Notes: generated by a model not told the origin, from the letters alone. 64,000 nt of DNA from Sanderia malayensis (GCA_013076295.1 RQOL01000374.1:930001-994000); one strand, 5' to 3'; numbered from the stretch's first letter, positions 46,353 through 58,178 are shown. Program-made: numbers and translations.

Positions 46353-48945
46353 TTAGATGTTGTCTGCATCATTTTCAAGACAATCTGAATCAGCGGAAGC
46401 AAACAAAGATTTCACTTCATATTTTAATTGCTTGTGAAAATAGCCAACAGATTGAGCACTGATCGAAAAAACATCTATATTATAATCGCCAGATGGTGCT
46501 CTGTGATTTTCCAGGTCATCATGAATGCTTTTAAAATTAACTTCCTGCAACCAACAAGAGTCGGCAATCTGGTTCATGGTGCACTGTTCAAAGGATAAGT
46601 GAATGGTGTTATTCAATGCACACATGCCACACAGAGAAGTACATCCCTGCATCTGTATACAAAGTTGCAATCCTGCATGATTGAATTGCTTCCAGAAAGG
46701 CTTCTTTTTTGAACAAGATTCTTCGAAAACAACTTGCAAGAAGTGTTGCAGATTCTTCACTGTGTCAGGTCATTTGCGTGCTTCTTTGCAGCTAGTTAAC
46801 AATCGCGACCTAAATGTTTGCAGCATATTTTTGATATCAAGGCTTATGTTGGCATTTTGTTGCATACAATCACAGTTAGTTATACACGAGGCAAAGAGCT
46901 CATTCAAATCAGTCCTCTCATCATGTATTGACGAGTTAATAATTTGGAAACTTGATTCGTTTTGACTGTTGATGCTAGTTTGCTGTTTTTTGGGCGGTGC
47001 TGAAGTCATTTCCATAGATTTGGCAACTCTTGCACTTTTTCCCACCAGAAGATTTTTGCTTCTTAGCTATTTGTGCCTTAACGCCACATCACTCAGCAAA
47101 GTTTAGAGCCCTTTGCTGACAACATGCATGGCTGCACTGAAGCACTCTATACATTTGTGCTGATTTTCACCATTCTGGAATTTTGGCAAAAAATCGCTAA
47201 GCCACACCTTTCGTCTTCTCTCCCATGCAACTGAGCCACACAAGAAACTGGAGAAGCCTGTTGATTTTAATTCATTGATGCATTTTTTACATTTAACATG
47301 AAACTGTTGTTGCAAATCAGAGTCAATATATCTATACAAATGCGACAAGACACTACAATGAAGACCCTCAAAATAGCGTTGGAAAAGCTTGTTGATGTTG
47401 CCTGGTACATGCTTGCCTATCGTCACACCTGCCCAATACATGGTACGCCGTACCTGCAGACCAAAGTCGCATATTGCATCAAGGATGTGCTTCTTATTTC
47501 AGAACGTTGGGGAGACAGTATTGGAGATGTCTAAGCTGTTTTTGCCAGCCTTAAAAAGAATCATCTCTCCCTGAAAAACATCCTTTTTAAAAACTTCTTG
47601 ACCCTTGGATAGCTCCAACTTGTACATGCCCTCAGGTAAAATTTCAGTCACTTGAGCAACAACATTTGTAGGAGCAAAGGGGTCATGAGTCTTGATGGAA
47701 GACATTTTCAGAGCTGGATTTTTTATGAGTACACAATCTCCAACATTAAATTTGTCCCCGGGACAATTTTTTATGTTACGCTCAATATTTCTATGAATGG
47801 TGCATTCAGTCGACCCGAGAACATGTAGCTGCAAATTGCTCTCTGTTAAAGAATGCTGAAATAAACAAGATGTGAACTTGATCTGTTCAAAATCTTCTTC
47901 AGCATCAGCCTCTGTGTCTGTCCCTGAATTGATGCTGTGTGATTCAAGTGAGTCAGAAACCAACTGAGAAGACAGAGTGTCAGAAAAACAAGACTTAGAA
48001 AGAGAAGAACCAACACAGGACTGCAGCAGGTCTTCAACAGAACAAGTACTTGTCCCCTTACAGTCAGACCTCTTATCATCATCATCATTATCATCATCAT
48101 AATCATCATCACCACCATCACAAGAATCAATTGTGTCCTCATCTTCAGAAGCAGGTGTTAACAACTCCTCACTTTCAACAAAGAAAATAGTGTCATCAGG
48201 GACAATTGTAAAATTTAAGGAGCTCGTTTCTCTGTTCCTGTACACTCTAAAAGGAATGTCATCAATTGTGGAATGATAAGATTTGTTGATCTTATCTGCT
48301 ATTCCAGCAAGTAGCACTGGCCATGTTTTAGCTTGTTCAGCTGGAGAGGAGTTCTGAAGAAGTTGTCGAAGGTACATTTTCACTGTCTGATTAAGGCGCT
48401 CCACTTGACCTTGGTGTTGTGGCATGTATGGTTTTCCTTGAATCATGCCGAAGCCATAATCAGCACTTAGTTGCTTTATACGTTTGTTGACAAACTCCTG
48501 ACCATTGTCAGACTGTAAAATTTTTGGTGGCCCTTCAATGTCAAATAAGAACTTGACAACATTGTGAACATGTGAAGCCTTTTTTCTTTTCAAAGGGAAG
48601 AGCCAACAGAATTTACTAAAACAGCATTTAATAGAAAGAATATAGCGAAAGTGCCACTGATTATTTTTCATAAAGCCTCTCTTTTTGGAACCTGTCATGT
48701 CAATTAGGTCATACTGGAGTCGTTCATGAGGATGGAAAGCACGAATAGGTTTTGGTGGTGGAGCTCATGTCATTTTGAGAGGAACATTGATTCGACATGT
48801 CTCACATGCTTGAAGATATTTTCGAATCTCTTGAAAGACACCCTTATCGTAAAACTTAGCATTCAAAGATTTGCTGAGAGAGTTAACTCCCCCAGGAAGA
48901 CAGGACTGGAGACCACTGGAGCAATTATCAGGTAATTACTTAATT
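46353..48945 (-). pseudogene. Ginger-like integrase gene fused in frame to a Josephin-like domain
   Basis: One minus-strand frame runs ~860 codons with five in-frame stops and no frameshift. The stops are TGA at 48765-48767, TGA at 47499-47501, TAA at 47103-47105, TAG at 47067-47069 and TGA at 46770-46772. It starts in a zinc-binding-like region (FQEIRKYLQACETCRINVP). The integrase core follows with the DDE triad visible: QYDLIDM, LQSDNGQEFVN, HQGQVERLNQT. Next are an Asp-rich linker coded by a CAT-type microsatellite and a GPY/F-like module (VGDCVLIKNPALK, GMYKLEL). A cysteine-rich part (CKKC, HKCIEC) comes next. The end is Josephin-like (MQGCTSLCGMCALNN with Gln and Cys placed as in ataxin-3-type deubiquitinases, then SGDYNIDVFSISAQ), but stops before the catalytic His. 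A Gypsy-type integrase without RT suggests a Ginger DNA transposon. TAA and TAG lie close together and could mark an unspliced intron. Confidence 0.7.
48074..48126. repeat. CAT/ATC trinucleotide microsatellite inside the integrase gene
   Basis: Imperfect (atc)n encoding an Asp-rich tract (DDDYDDDNDDDD) on the minus strand. Confidence 0.9.
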
Positions 48946-48963
48946 AGAATTGTAAATTATTAG

Positions 48964-50838
48964 TTAGTTGCAGTGGTGTCGCTTGTACAGCAATCTTTGC
49001 ATGACGTGCAGTTGATGAAAACCACCCATTAACACGATAACATTCGAATAAACCTCTTTATTGGTCCAAAGGATATGACATAATTTAGAGCAAACGAGTT
49101 CATCTGAGTGGGCATATATAAAAGGAAGCTCTAATTCTTCCATAAGGTCAAGCAGGAAGTCAAGATACTCTTTGCAGACAGGGTATTCTGGTGGGTATGG
49201 GGTGACAGGCAGGTATTCTTGAACCATACTCTCGCAGTCATAATTTTAAACTAATTCATTGAAAGGTGTCCTTGATCCCAGCAATGGAAGATCATCGCCA
49301 TTTAACGCACCACATAACGACCAAGCTATGTCCTTCCTTAAGGTATTTTTAAGATACTCTGTTGGACATTTCAAACGAAACTCAGTAAAGAGGGCAGAAC
49401 CAGTTTTTTTCCTGGTGTGAATGGTAATGGCTCAACTCTCCAATCACAGCAATATTATGTATGTTTAAATCAATCATTGAAACCATATGGCCATTATATT
49501 ACACAAATTATCTTCATACCTGTTATTCTGTGTAGCACCATACCCAGGACAATTTGCTTTCGGTTCCGCTGTTTTGTGATGATGCTTTCCCAGTCACTGG
49601 CAAGAGACCATATTTTTGTTGACTTCGCATGTGATGCTACTGCATATCCATACTGGTTAAGCTCTCCTCTTTAATGAGTGGAAAAATAAATAGCATTGTA
49701 CAGTTCTGGGAGTGGGCCAGTGTCAAGTTTTGCCAATAGCTCTTCAGGAGTTAAGGGCCATGTGTCTTCAGAAGACTTCCGTTCTTTTACCTTTCTACGA
49801 ATCATGTTGCCAAAGGCTTTTGTCAAATCGGTATCTCGTAAGCCACATCCACGGAGGGTCGCAACTGAGTAAGTGCACAGATTAATGTCAATAGGATGGA
49901 CCAGTAAGCATTTGCTTGAAGGGAAGAAGGCTATATCTTCTTCAAATTGCTTTACAAGATACATCTTCAGTGTGCTTGTATACTCAAAAGCGGGAAATGC
50001 AAGTTCTTGTTCTGCACTCAAATACTTCACATCATTTAGTAGTTTGTGGAGTAAATAGGCTTCTTTATCTCTCACTATTTTGATTTTCACTTTTGAAACA
50101 AATAACTTTAAAACATCGTCTCTTACTTCTTTCCATTTCTTCATTAGAAGTTTCCAAAATAGGTTTGATAACAAACTTTATATAGCACGACTAGTGATCA
50201 AATATGTCTGCAGCAAATACGTCGTTAATAAAATATCCAGCCTTTTCGCGGCATCATAATATCAACTGACTTTGTCACCAAGAAAACCATTCTTCCTTGC
50301 CAGAATCTTTGATGCTGTGTCATCACAGGTACAACACTGTAAACCACCTTCATTATAGGGGCTATCATCAATCATGCGTTTAATGTTACAGATAAAGCAT
50401 TTTTTCCGGAGACCTTACATTGTTCACAGCCATTCGGGTTGCATGTTTGACTGAAGAGCTGCTGAAATTTTCAGTGTCAGTGTTCAATACGTCTCCGTTA
50501 CTGGGTGCCTCTGCAGGTTGTGTTCCGTACCTGTTCTTGAAAACTGTCAACCTATTGCGAAAATTCGTTCAACAGTTTGCATGAACTACGATTTGGGCAT
50601 TATTACCATGACCATCCCTTTTGCAAAGTCTACACTTAACAAGAGTGTAGCTGTGCTCCTTAGGCTCTAAAGGAATCTGTATCTGTGCCCACAATTGGGC
50701 CTGCTCTTGGAATTTGGGTAAACCATCGTTTCCAACACAAGTCTTTTTGGCATTCTTCTTTATGATATCAAAGCATACAAAACAACGCAAGCCAGTTTCT
50801 ACCGTCGCAAGGGTCAGGAAACGTTGAGTGCTTTCCAT
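48964..50838 (-). pseudogene. N-terminal and middle part of an EADTR/GCDT-type element gene
   Basis: Starts MESTQRFLTLATVETGLRCF with paired cysteines (CFVC, CRLC), then a second cysteine cluster in another frame (LQCCTCDDTASKIL). A frame at 50174-49671 holds ELLAKLDTGPLPELYNAIY. This continues, past a TAA, with YGYAVASHAKSTKIW, SLASDWESIITK and MVLHRITG|gtatga. Further segments read DLPLLGSRTPFNELV and YLPVTPYPPEYPVCKEYLDF, then SNVIVLMGGFHQLHVMQRLL, and stop. From memory, this order matches the first half of the family whose C-terminal half carries EADTR/GCDT motifs. The copy is cut right after the GGFH motif, where the integrase pseudogene begins. At least one TAA, one further stop and a frame change break it. 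No biochemical role is known to me. Confidence 0.55.
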
Positions 50839-51869
50839 TCCAAAACAAAATTTAAAAGAAGATTTTCGAAGAACAGGGATACATCTTCAACTATCCCATA
50901 CCAGTGGTCAAAACTCCAGCACTACATCATTTCAGCAGCCAAAACAAGACACAAAATTTGTTTATTTGACTGAGTTGGTCGAATGGTGAACAATAAAGTC
51001 TTCAAATGTGGAACTTGCACCGGAAATATATTTGTAATTGTTTATATGGCTAAAAGCCAAAGTTTTTAATGTAATTGTAACTAATTCAGTTGGTAACAAT
51101 AACAAGTACTTAAGTGTCATAATTCATCTGAAGCTGGTGATATGTAGCTGTTGTTTATTTTAAGTTCTCTTTTCTTAACTTGCCGGAGGCAAACAAATGT
51201 ACTATTAGAATTATACAAAGTTACCCCTTGATTGTTAGAAATTTTGAACGCCTATAACTTTGGAGCCAAACGTTTTTAGACTATGGTTCTTTTATGAAAT
51301 TGACATGACATTTAAAGAGCAATCCAAAAATGTACTTTGATTTGAAATTTGAAATTAATTAACTAGAAAAGAATCGAAATTGAGCTAAAATCAAGTTAAG
51401 AAAATATAAGATAAACAAAAGGAAACAAACTTACTTTGGTAGGCACACGCACCAACGTAAATAGCGATAGACAGGAATGTTGACGTAGAAACGTGACGGA
51501 ATAGGACTTGGACTCCTATAGAACTTAACTAATTTATTTGATAGGTTAAATCGATAGATAGATTGGATAGAACGAAATTGAAATCGTGCGGTAGAAAAAC
51601 TTCCTTTACTTTCGCAGTAGAAAACAGAATCTTAAGCTAATGGGAAGCTTCCGGCCTTTCCTTTCAGAACGACAGGAAGTAAAAGAATAAACCTAGACAG
51701 GGGGTAACGTTTCTAAGCCAACACCCGATATCAGGTCGATTTTCATCACGCTTGTTAGGGGCAGGTATAATTGAAGGTTGGTCACCGGCAGACTGACGAG
51801 CGGCCCAGACATCTGATAGAGAAGACATGACGGTCATCCCCCTCCAAGGTTTTTCAAAGACTTGATTGA
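50839..51869. other. Gene-free stretch between elements
   Basis: AT-rich, no tandem repeat and no supported frame. The 69-codon minus-strand frame at 51664-51873 has no recognised features. Confidence 0.5.
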
Positions 51870-52128
51870 ACACAACTGTAGATTCTATTTCACCATCAGC
51901 TTACGTCATTACAGAGTAGTACGAGAGACTGTACCGCGCATGCGCAATCAATTGTATTGTTCATGGCCGCAATCTGGCAGATGTGTTTTGCAACGTCCAA
52001 AGTTTTCTCTAAGGACCAAGAAGAAATCTGCTTGCATCGAGACGTAATCTTCTCACATCTTTTAAAAGAAACCTTGAATAAGATAAGTATCAATTTATCT
52101 TTGTATTTTAGTCATATTTTCGATTGAA

Positions 52129-53093
52129 ATGGAAGCCGACGAGGCAATAGCCTCCACCCCCTCTGGTGAAAATGAAAGGCCTAATGAAAATTCGGCCTTG
52201 ATGCACATGCTTTCTGCAACGCAGAAAAGCATGACTGAGACTACTAAGTTATTGCTAGAGCTTAAACAAGACAAAAATGTTCCTGCTAGGTCACAGGCCA
52301 CAATGGCCTCAGAGTCAGGATAATTACTTTTTGCCTCAGATGAAGCAGATAAGCCAGCTTCAGAGAAAGCACAACAACCAGCCTCAGAGGAAGCAACTGC
52401 CCACACCTCAGATGAAGGCATAAATCAATCCAGTGAGGATGGTCTTTTGCTGGCAGGAAACCCTCCTAGAACAAGCCAAGATGATGCTATAAGTGTTTTT
52501 GGTGGAAATGACTTTGATGATAACACCTCTGATATCGATATGTATGAGGATAATGATGATTTTTTAGAAACTGTCAATTTGGCTCTTCACCCCTCAGATG
52601 TCAAAGGACCACCTGTCTCAGAAAAAGTAGCTATACAACTGATTTGGGCATACAAAAGGAATGTAAATCATATCGGAATAAAATCCTAGAACACTACCCA
52701 ACTCCTGAAAACTGTAAGAATTTCTTTGTTCCAAAAATTAACAAACAGATCTGGGGAAAAATTAAAGGTTTCCATAAACAGAGTGACATAAGGCTGTCAA
52801 TTTTACAGGATGCAATCGTTAAGGTCTCTAGTGCAATGACACTTACTATCGAAGACCTCTTAACAGCCAGGAAAATCAAACTAATCCTGACTGCAAAGCT
52901 ATAGCCACTAGAATGTTTGATTCAATAGCCTTGTTAGGTCATGTGAACCTTGAACTATCCTACAAGAGACAAGATTTCTTGAAACCCCTATTGAGCACTG
53001 AACTCAAAAAATTTTGCCAACGCACAAATAAGCCAGAAGCCTATTTATTTGGCAACGATTTGGGGAAATCCCTCTCTGATTGAAAATTAGAAG
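52129..53093 (+). pseudogene. DIRS-like Gag region
   Basis: The first frame starts MEADEAIASTPSGENERP and contains a helical stretch (LMHMLSATQKSMTETTKLLL) before a stop at 52321. A Ser/Ala/Glu-rich segment and an acidic one follow. The part around 52690-52830 reads HYPTPENCKNFFVPKINKQ and then IWGKIKGFHKQSDIRLSILQ, typical of the conserved DIRS Gag block, in a second frame. At least two frame changes and one stop are needed to pass through it. It makes the nucleocapsid-like particle protein in intact elements. Confidence 0.6.
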
Positions 53094-53108
53094 GCAAGAT
53101 TATGACAG

Positions 53109-55232
53109 GTGAACAAACACAACCACCACTATATTCTCCGTATCTGCAATATCAGGGCAAGAGGCCTTTTTTATCCAATCGGGGGAGGGGTCTGCCAAAT
53201 ACCAAGGGAGGTACCAAAACAACCGCTTTTCAAAGCAGCAGAATGTGAAACATTATTCCAAACCTGGACATCAATAGATCCACAGGTGAGCCACTTCAAT
53301 GATTTCATTAACAATTGTTTAAAACCGTATATAAAACACAAAGTTTCAAATTTTACTGGTGGCCAATTATGTAACTATTTACAGCAGTGGAAAGTATTAA
53401 CTTCAAATAAGAGCATTTTGCAAACCATCAAGGGTGACCAAATAGAATTTATTAATACTGCTCCTCAAAATTCTCTGTGCCCTAAAAACTATATTGCATC
53501 TAAAAATCATATGCAAATATGCCAAGAAATTATCAGCCTTTTGAACAAGAAAATTATCATTGAAACTTTTCATGAAGTTGGGGAATTTTTATCTCCAATT
53601 TTTTCAGTACCAAAAAAGGACAATCAAATTCGTTTAACACTGAATTTAAAATCATTGAATGAACATGTCACATATTCACACTTTATAATAGATTCTATTT
53701 CAACTGCCATGCATTTGGTGACACAAGGTTGTTGGATGGCATCAATTGATCTCAAGGATGCCTATTATACTGTAAAGATTGATGATAAATTTCAAAAATA
53801 TCTAAATTTTGGTATGATAACAAGCTGTATAAGTATAGAGCATACCCTAATGGTTTGTCATCTTGTCCAAGAAAATTCACAAAGTTATTCAAACCAATTT
53901 TGTGTGATCTAAGGTACAGAGGCTACACCATATGTGCATGTTTAGACGACCTCTTATTGATATCCACATCCTACCACAAGTGCTGTATGAATATTATTGA
54001 AACAATCAAAATTTTTGATAGCCTAGGTTTTGTTGTTCACCCTGACAAATCTGTGTTCATTCCACAAAAGACAACCACTTTTTTGGGATTCAACCTCTCT
54101 GAGACATTAAAAATAACCCTTTAAGCTGACAAGATCACAAAAATTATTAATCGCATCAAGGAGCTACTCTCTACACCTAGCCCTTCTATTCTTCATGTTG
54201 CACAGGTTGTTCGTTATTTAGTATCCAGCTTCCCTGCTGTGAAATATGGTAAAAGTCATAATAGAGCTATCGAAAATGATAAAATTGTATCTTTAAAATT
54301 TACAAAAGGGAACTTTGATTTAAAGATGACCCTGTCTCCTGAAGCTAAAGAACAACTTCACTGGTGGCTTAAAAATTTACCCATCTCTTTCAATGATATT
54401 GAGACACCGCTGGTAAATATTGTCATTCATTCTGATGCATCTCTTTCTGGCTGGGGTGCTGTACAAGGGAACTCCTCAACAGGTGGTCAGTGGAACCCAA
54501 GTGAAGCCTGTCATCACATAAATTATTTAGAGCTCCTAGCTGCATATTTTGCATTAAAATCTTTCTCAAACACTATTACCAACAAACATGTCAAAATTCT
54601 TATAGATAATGCCACAGCGGTGGGTATAATAAACAACATGGGTACATGTCACAGTGAGCGATGTAATAGTGTTGCTTCTAAGATATGGTTTTTTTGTGAG
54701 AAAAATAATTCATGGTTAACAGCTGCACATATTCCAGGCATGCAAAATAATATTGCCGATTTTGAATCTAGACGCAAAAATATTGATACTGAATGGATGC
54801 TAAATTCAGTTTACCTATTTGATGCCTTATCCAAATTATCATTTTTGCCTACTATTGATCTTTTTGCATCCAGACTCAACAAACAATTTTCTGCCTATGT
54901 CTCATATAGACAAGATCCGTATGCAGTCCATATTAATGCTTTCAAATATACCATGGAACAACATTAAATTCTACTCCTTTCCTCCATTCAGTTGCATTCT
55001 GAAAGTACTTTGGAAAATTATTCAAGACAAAGCTCGGGGAATTTTAGTAGTGCCAGATTGGCCGACACAAACTTGGTTTCCTATGCTCAACAAATTGCTG
55101 GAACAAGCACCAATATTTCTGACACCATCACCTCAACTTCTGACAATGCCATCGCAACCAGAACTGGAACATCCTTTAACGAAAAGTCTAACCTTGGCTA
55201 TCTGTCTTGTATCCGGGAAAAATTACAATTAA
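53109..55232 (+). pseudogene. Reverse transcriptase - RNase H of the DIRS-like element
   Basis: RT block motifs: FLSPIFSVPKKDNQIRLTLN, then LKSLNEHV, GCWMASIDLKDAYYTVKID (first catalytic Asp) and, in a second frame, CPRKFTKLFKPILC and CLDDLLL (the YxDD-equivalent Asp pair). RNase H follows at about 54420-54760 with HSDASLSGWGAVQG, YLELLAAYFAL and IDNATAVG (D-E-D visible). The characteristic DIRS end is PTIDLFASRLNKQFSAYVS. Breaks: a frameshift near 53815, an in-frame TAA at about 54122 and a frameshift near 54945. After the last, the third frame continues FYSFPPFSCILKVLWK and ILVVPDWPTQTWFPML to 55232. This overlaps the recombinase frame, an overlap usual for DIRS elements. Confidence 0.85.
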
Positions 55233-56148
55233 GAGGTTTGTCTGAGAATACCATCAAAATCATTTTAGGCTCTTGGCGAGATGGCACAAAATCACAATGC
55301 CAATCTCTTGCTAGAAAGTGGTTTGATTTTTGTCATCAACATCAATGTGATTGTATTTCTGCACCATTACCTCTTGCCTTGGATTTCCTGTCAGATTTGT
55401 TTAATGCAGGTTTATCATATAGCTCTATAAATACGGCAAGAAGTATGTTATCATCTTTACTTTGCTTGGAAAATAGCCATGTTTCATTTGGACAATTACC
55501 AATTGTTAAAGGGTTTATGAAAGAAGTATTTGAGCTTCGCCCATCTTTTCCTGTATTTACATTTATTGGAATATCACCCTTATCCAAGCTTATCCTGAAA
55601 TATCTTTCTTATAGAATTGCCTTTTTGCTAGCATTGTTAAGTGGGCAGAGATGTCAGACCCTAAGCAAACTTTCAATTGATAATGTGGCAATATCTGAGG
55701 ACAAAATAACATTTGTTATTACTGACAAGTTAAAACATACAAGGATAAATTCGCATCAAAAGCCTTTGTGTCTTTATCCTACCCAAATGATAGTAATTTG
55801 TGTATTGTAACTCATTTGAATAAATATTTAGACATGACTAAAGGTCTACGTTGTGCTTCCAGCAAACAGTTGTTAATTAGTTTTATTAAACCTCATAGGC
55901 CTATATCTTGTGATACCATATCACACTGGGTAAAGAAGTTCATGGCATTGTCCGGAATAGACATCTCTAAGTATTCAAGTAATATTGCACGAGGAACTTC
56001 TGCTTCACACCTTGCAACAAATAACTTTAATATTAGCAATATTATGGCAGCTACTGCTTGGTCTAATGAAGGAACTTTTCAACGTTATTACAATTTCGAA
56101 CAGCCAAATAATTTTAATTATGGTGACTCTATTTTGAATTCTGTTTAG
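54992..56148 (+). pseudogene. Tyrosine recombinase of the DIRS-like element
   Basis: The enzyme integrates the circular cDNA without target duplication. N-terminal core-binding region: LREKL-type helix, RGLSENTIKIILGSWRDGT and ARKWFDFCHQH. Catalytic region: the first Arg in LALLSGQRCQTLSKL, a frameshift near 55775, then YSSNIARGTSASHLA and TAWSNEGTFQRYYN with the Tyr nucleophile. The motif that is normally H-x-x-R reads N-x-x-R here, so the catalytic His appears lost. The frame overlaps the end of the RNase H reading region by about 240 bp. Confidence 0.8.
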
Positions 56149-56370
56149 ATTGAAGGCAGTATAACCTTCTTTCAAGTTTGTTTTCATTTTGATATTTTTG
56201 ATATTAAGATATTTGTTGTTGTTGAGCCTTTGAGCCATGCTTATTCTTATATATTCTCCGTTATTTCGGTTATTTGGCGTTGCAAGTGACTATTTGCTCC
56301 ATGTTTGCTCTAAAATCTCGTACAACTCCTCCACTCCTAGCTGATGGTTCATAGAATTGCAATCAAACTT

Positions 56371-57021
56371 CAACTTACGTGGAAGCTATATGCTTTTCCT
56401 CTTTTTTCTTCAGCAGCATAGCTTCTTTCCTTGTTTATGCTTTCGATTTGTCTAACTTTTCATTTGCCTCTTTTATTGGTTGCTTTTGTTGTGCTGCCCG
56501 CTTTCCTTTATTTTTTCCTGGTAAGCCTAGCTTTTTATTTGCAGCCTCGTCAGCTGGCTGCCGTGTGTGAAGTTTCCCTGGATGTTTGCTTCTCTTTGCT
56601 TTTGGACTTAACTCTTCTTCTGATAGCAGAATTAATCCTAGCAACTCATCATCAACCACATAATATGCAATTCTTCGTTTACACGAACGTTTTGACAGTT
56701 TCCTTGTTCTGCCATCAGTGTTTCCGCCATGTTGGTGGACATGAAAACATTGTGCCACCCCTGTGATTTGAAGCAAAAGGGCCAGATAGAGTTCATATTG
56801 CATCCGGGAGATAGCGACGAAAATAGAACTGCGCGAAGGATGCGCAATTTAATATCGTCACTTTGCTTAGGGTTTACCCAACACAGTGCCTCAAATTGTT
56901 CGTCTTTCAATCACTCGGACCAGCAGCTAACAATGAAGAAACAATACAAGATTTAGCTAGTATTGTTCTCCATTGTTCAGGGAATACAATGATGTCATTA
57001 GATTACAAACCAATGAAGTAG
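56371..57021 (-). CDS. Two overlapping unrecognised frames and short direct repeats
   Basis: Minus frame 56910-56638 starts MKDEQFEALCWVNPKQSDD. Frame 56803-56435 has a basic C-terminus (SKRSCKRRIAYYVVDDELLG, then a Lys-rich tail). They may be one gene with a frame change, since both lie on the same strand and overlap. I do not recognise a family. Just beyond, at about 57004-57066, three near-copies of 'caaaccaatgaagtag' (one changed to 'gatgtc') repeat sequence from the end of the adjacent RT frame. Confidence 0.3.
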
Positions 57022-57905
57022 TTACAAACCAATGATGTCATATGATGGCAAACCAATGAAGTAGCCACAATGCACCAGGACAAGGGCTGTACTGAAGATT
57101 GCAGAATTGGCCAAGTCATCATTAGTCCACACTGTCATGGGCATACTGTGTAGACGGCGTTGTCCCACATGACGATCGTCAATGTATTGCCTGATGGGGA
57201 CGCCCAGTGAACAGATGAAATGTGAGGCGGCTAAGCCTGTGGAGTGGTAGATATATGCACTCGGAGCCCACCCAAACGGCAGTGAGTTAAATACGAAATA
57301 CCATTCCTGCCAGCATAGACCAAATAATGTTCTACTCTCTTCCGTAAGAAGTATGTGGTCATAGCCGGCCTTATCATCTAGCTTAGTTTGGAGGTGATCT
57401 TGCTCCATATAGCAGGGTGCTGTCCAGCTCCATAAGTCGTTGATGCTGTCCAGCTTGACAGACAGGAATGACATCCACAGATTGAGGAATCGTTCGTCAT
57501 GGCAGAGGCGGGGTTTGGAGGGCTCTACAGTCAAGGGCATTACGAGGTGCGGTGGAAAGCACTCTCCCACTTCTCCCCAAACTGAGAGAGACCCATTGGT
57601 GACTCTTTCTAGGATGGTGGAGGAAATAAACTCATCAAAGTTGTTGCAGGAGTTGTTGTTAAAGCACGCCTGTGGTGGTCGATTTGAGTCAAAGTTTGGG
57701 CCCTTGAATGACCCTTTGAATGGAGTTAAATACTCGAAGACTGACACACCTTGTTTTATGGCGCGAAGAACTGTATCTCTGTGGGGGTAGCCGGACGTGA
57801 TGGTGTCCCACACGTGTTCATCGTGGTGTAACTTTCCGGCGATGAAAGAATTTGGGTCACAGAAAACTGTGTCCGCCACTGATGGTTTCACCCCGCCTTC
57901 CCCAA
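57022..57905 (-). pseudogene. Ngaro-like reverse transcriptase, fragment
   Basis: The frame starts close to VKPSVADTVFCDPNSFIAG and reads GECFPPHLVMPLTVEPSKPR, LCHDERFLN, then DKAGYDHILLTEESRTLFG and FVFNSLPFGWAPSAYIYHST, with YIDDRHVGQ as the catalytic Asp pair. These motifs, notably the Y-x-H-x-L-L and IDDRH forms, are those of Ngaro-type tyrosine-recombinase retrotransposons. The frame is cut after CGYFIGL, so RNase H and the recombinase are missing. A CCHC-Gag frame in the same orientation lies 2 kb away at 59902-60579, and the two are probably parts of one element. Confidence 0.75.
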
Positions 57906-57942
57906 GTAATTATTGTGATCATGTGTTCATGTCAATCAATGT

Positions 57943-58115
57943 CAATCATGTATAGTATAAACAGTTTTGTCAATTGTAATTTAATTCAGTCTTATACATT
58001 CTTATTCTTATTTTCGTTTTTATTCTAGTATTATCAGGTACATATATTTCATATTTGATTGTCATGTATTCGCACGAACTGAGTCTTATTTAAGTTCAAT
58101 TACGTAATGGTAGCT
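57943..58115 (+). repeat. Left copy of a 173-bp direct repeat (LTR-like)
   Basis: Matches 59283-59455 over its whole 173 bp with about a dozen differences, same orientation. The copies flank a Gag-like plus-strand gene. The surrounding bases do not show clean TG...CA ends, so I do not fix the exact LTR borders. Confidence 0.85.
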
Positions 58116-58178
58116 CGACCACCATTACAGAAGTAGTGTTAGAATCCGTTTTTCGTTCTTTGTTCTTCGTTCTTCGTC

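Larger units (their letters stand above)
51870..56370 (+). mobile_element. DIRS-like tyrosine-recombinase retrotransposon
   Basis: Gag-like, RT-RNase H and tyrosine-recombinase regions lie in this order on the plus strand, the DIRS order. There is no LTR pair. Instead, the left end (about 51880-51930) and the right end (about 56315-56367) share inverted similarity: 'ttgattg', 'attctat', 'accatcagct' and 'gtacgaga' occur in that order on the left and on the complement of the right. This fits DIRS inverted terminal repeats. All genes carry stops or frameshifts, so it is dead as read. Confidence 0.8.

Noticed and set aside
47846..48142. Met/Leu-rich frame that looks like membrane segments
   Set aside because: It is a shifted reading of the integrase gene's Asp-rich linker and following region; the true frame is shown by the DDE motifs.
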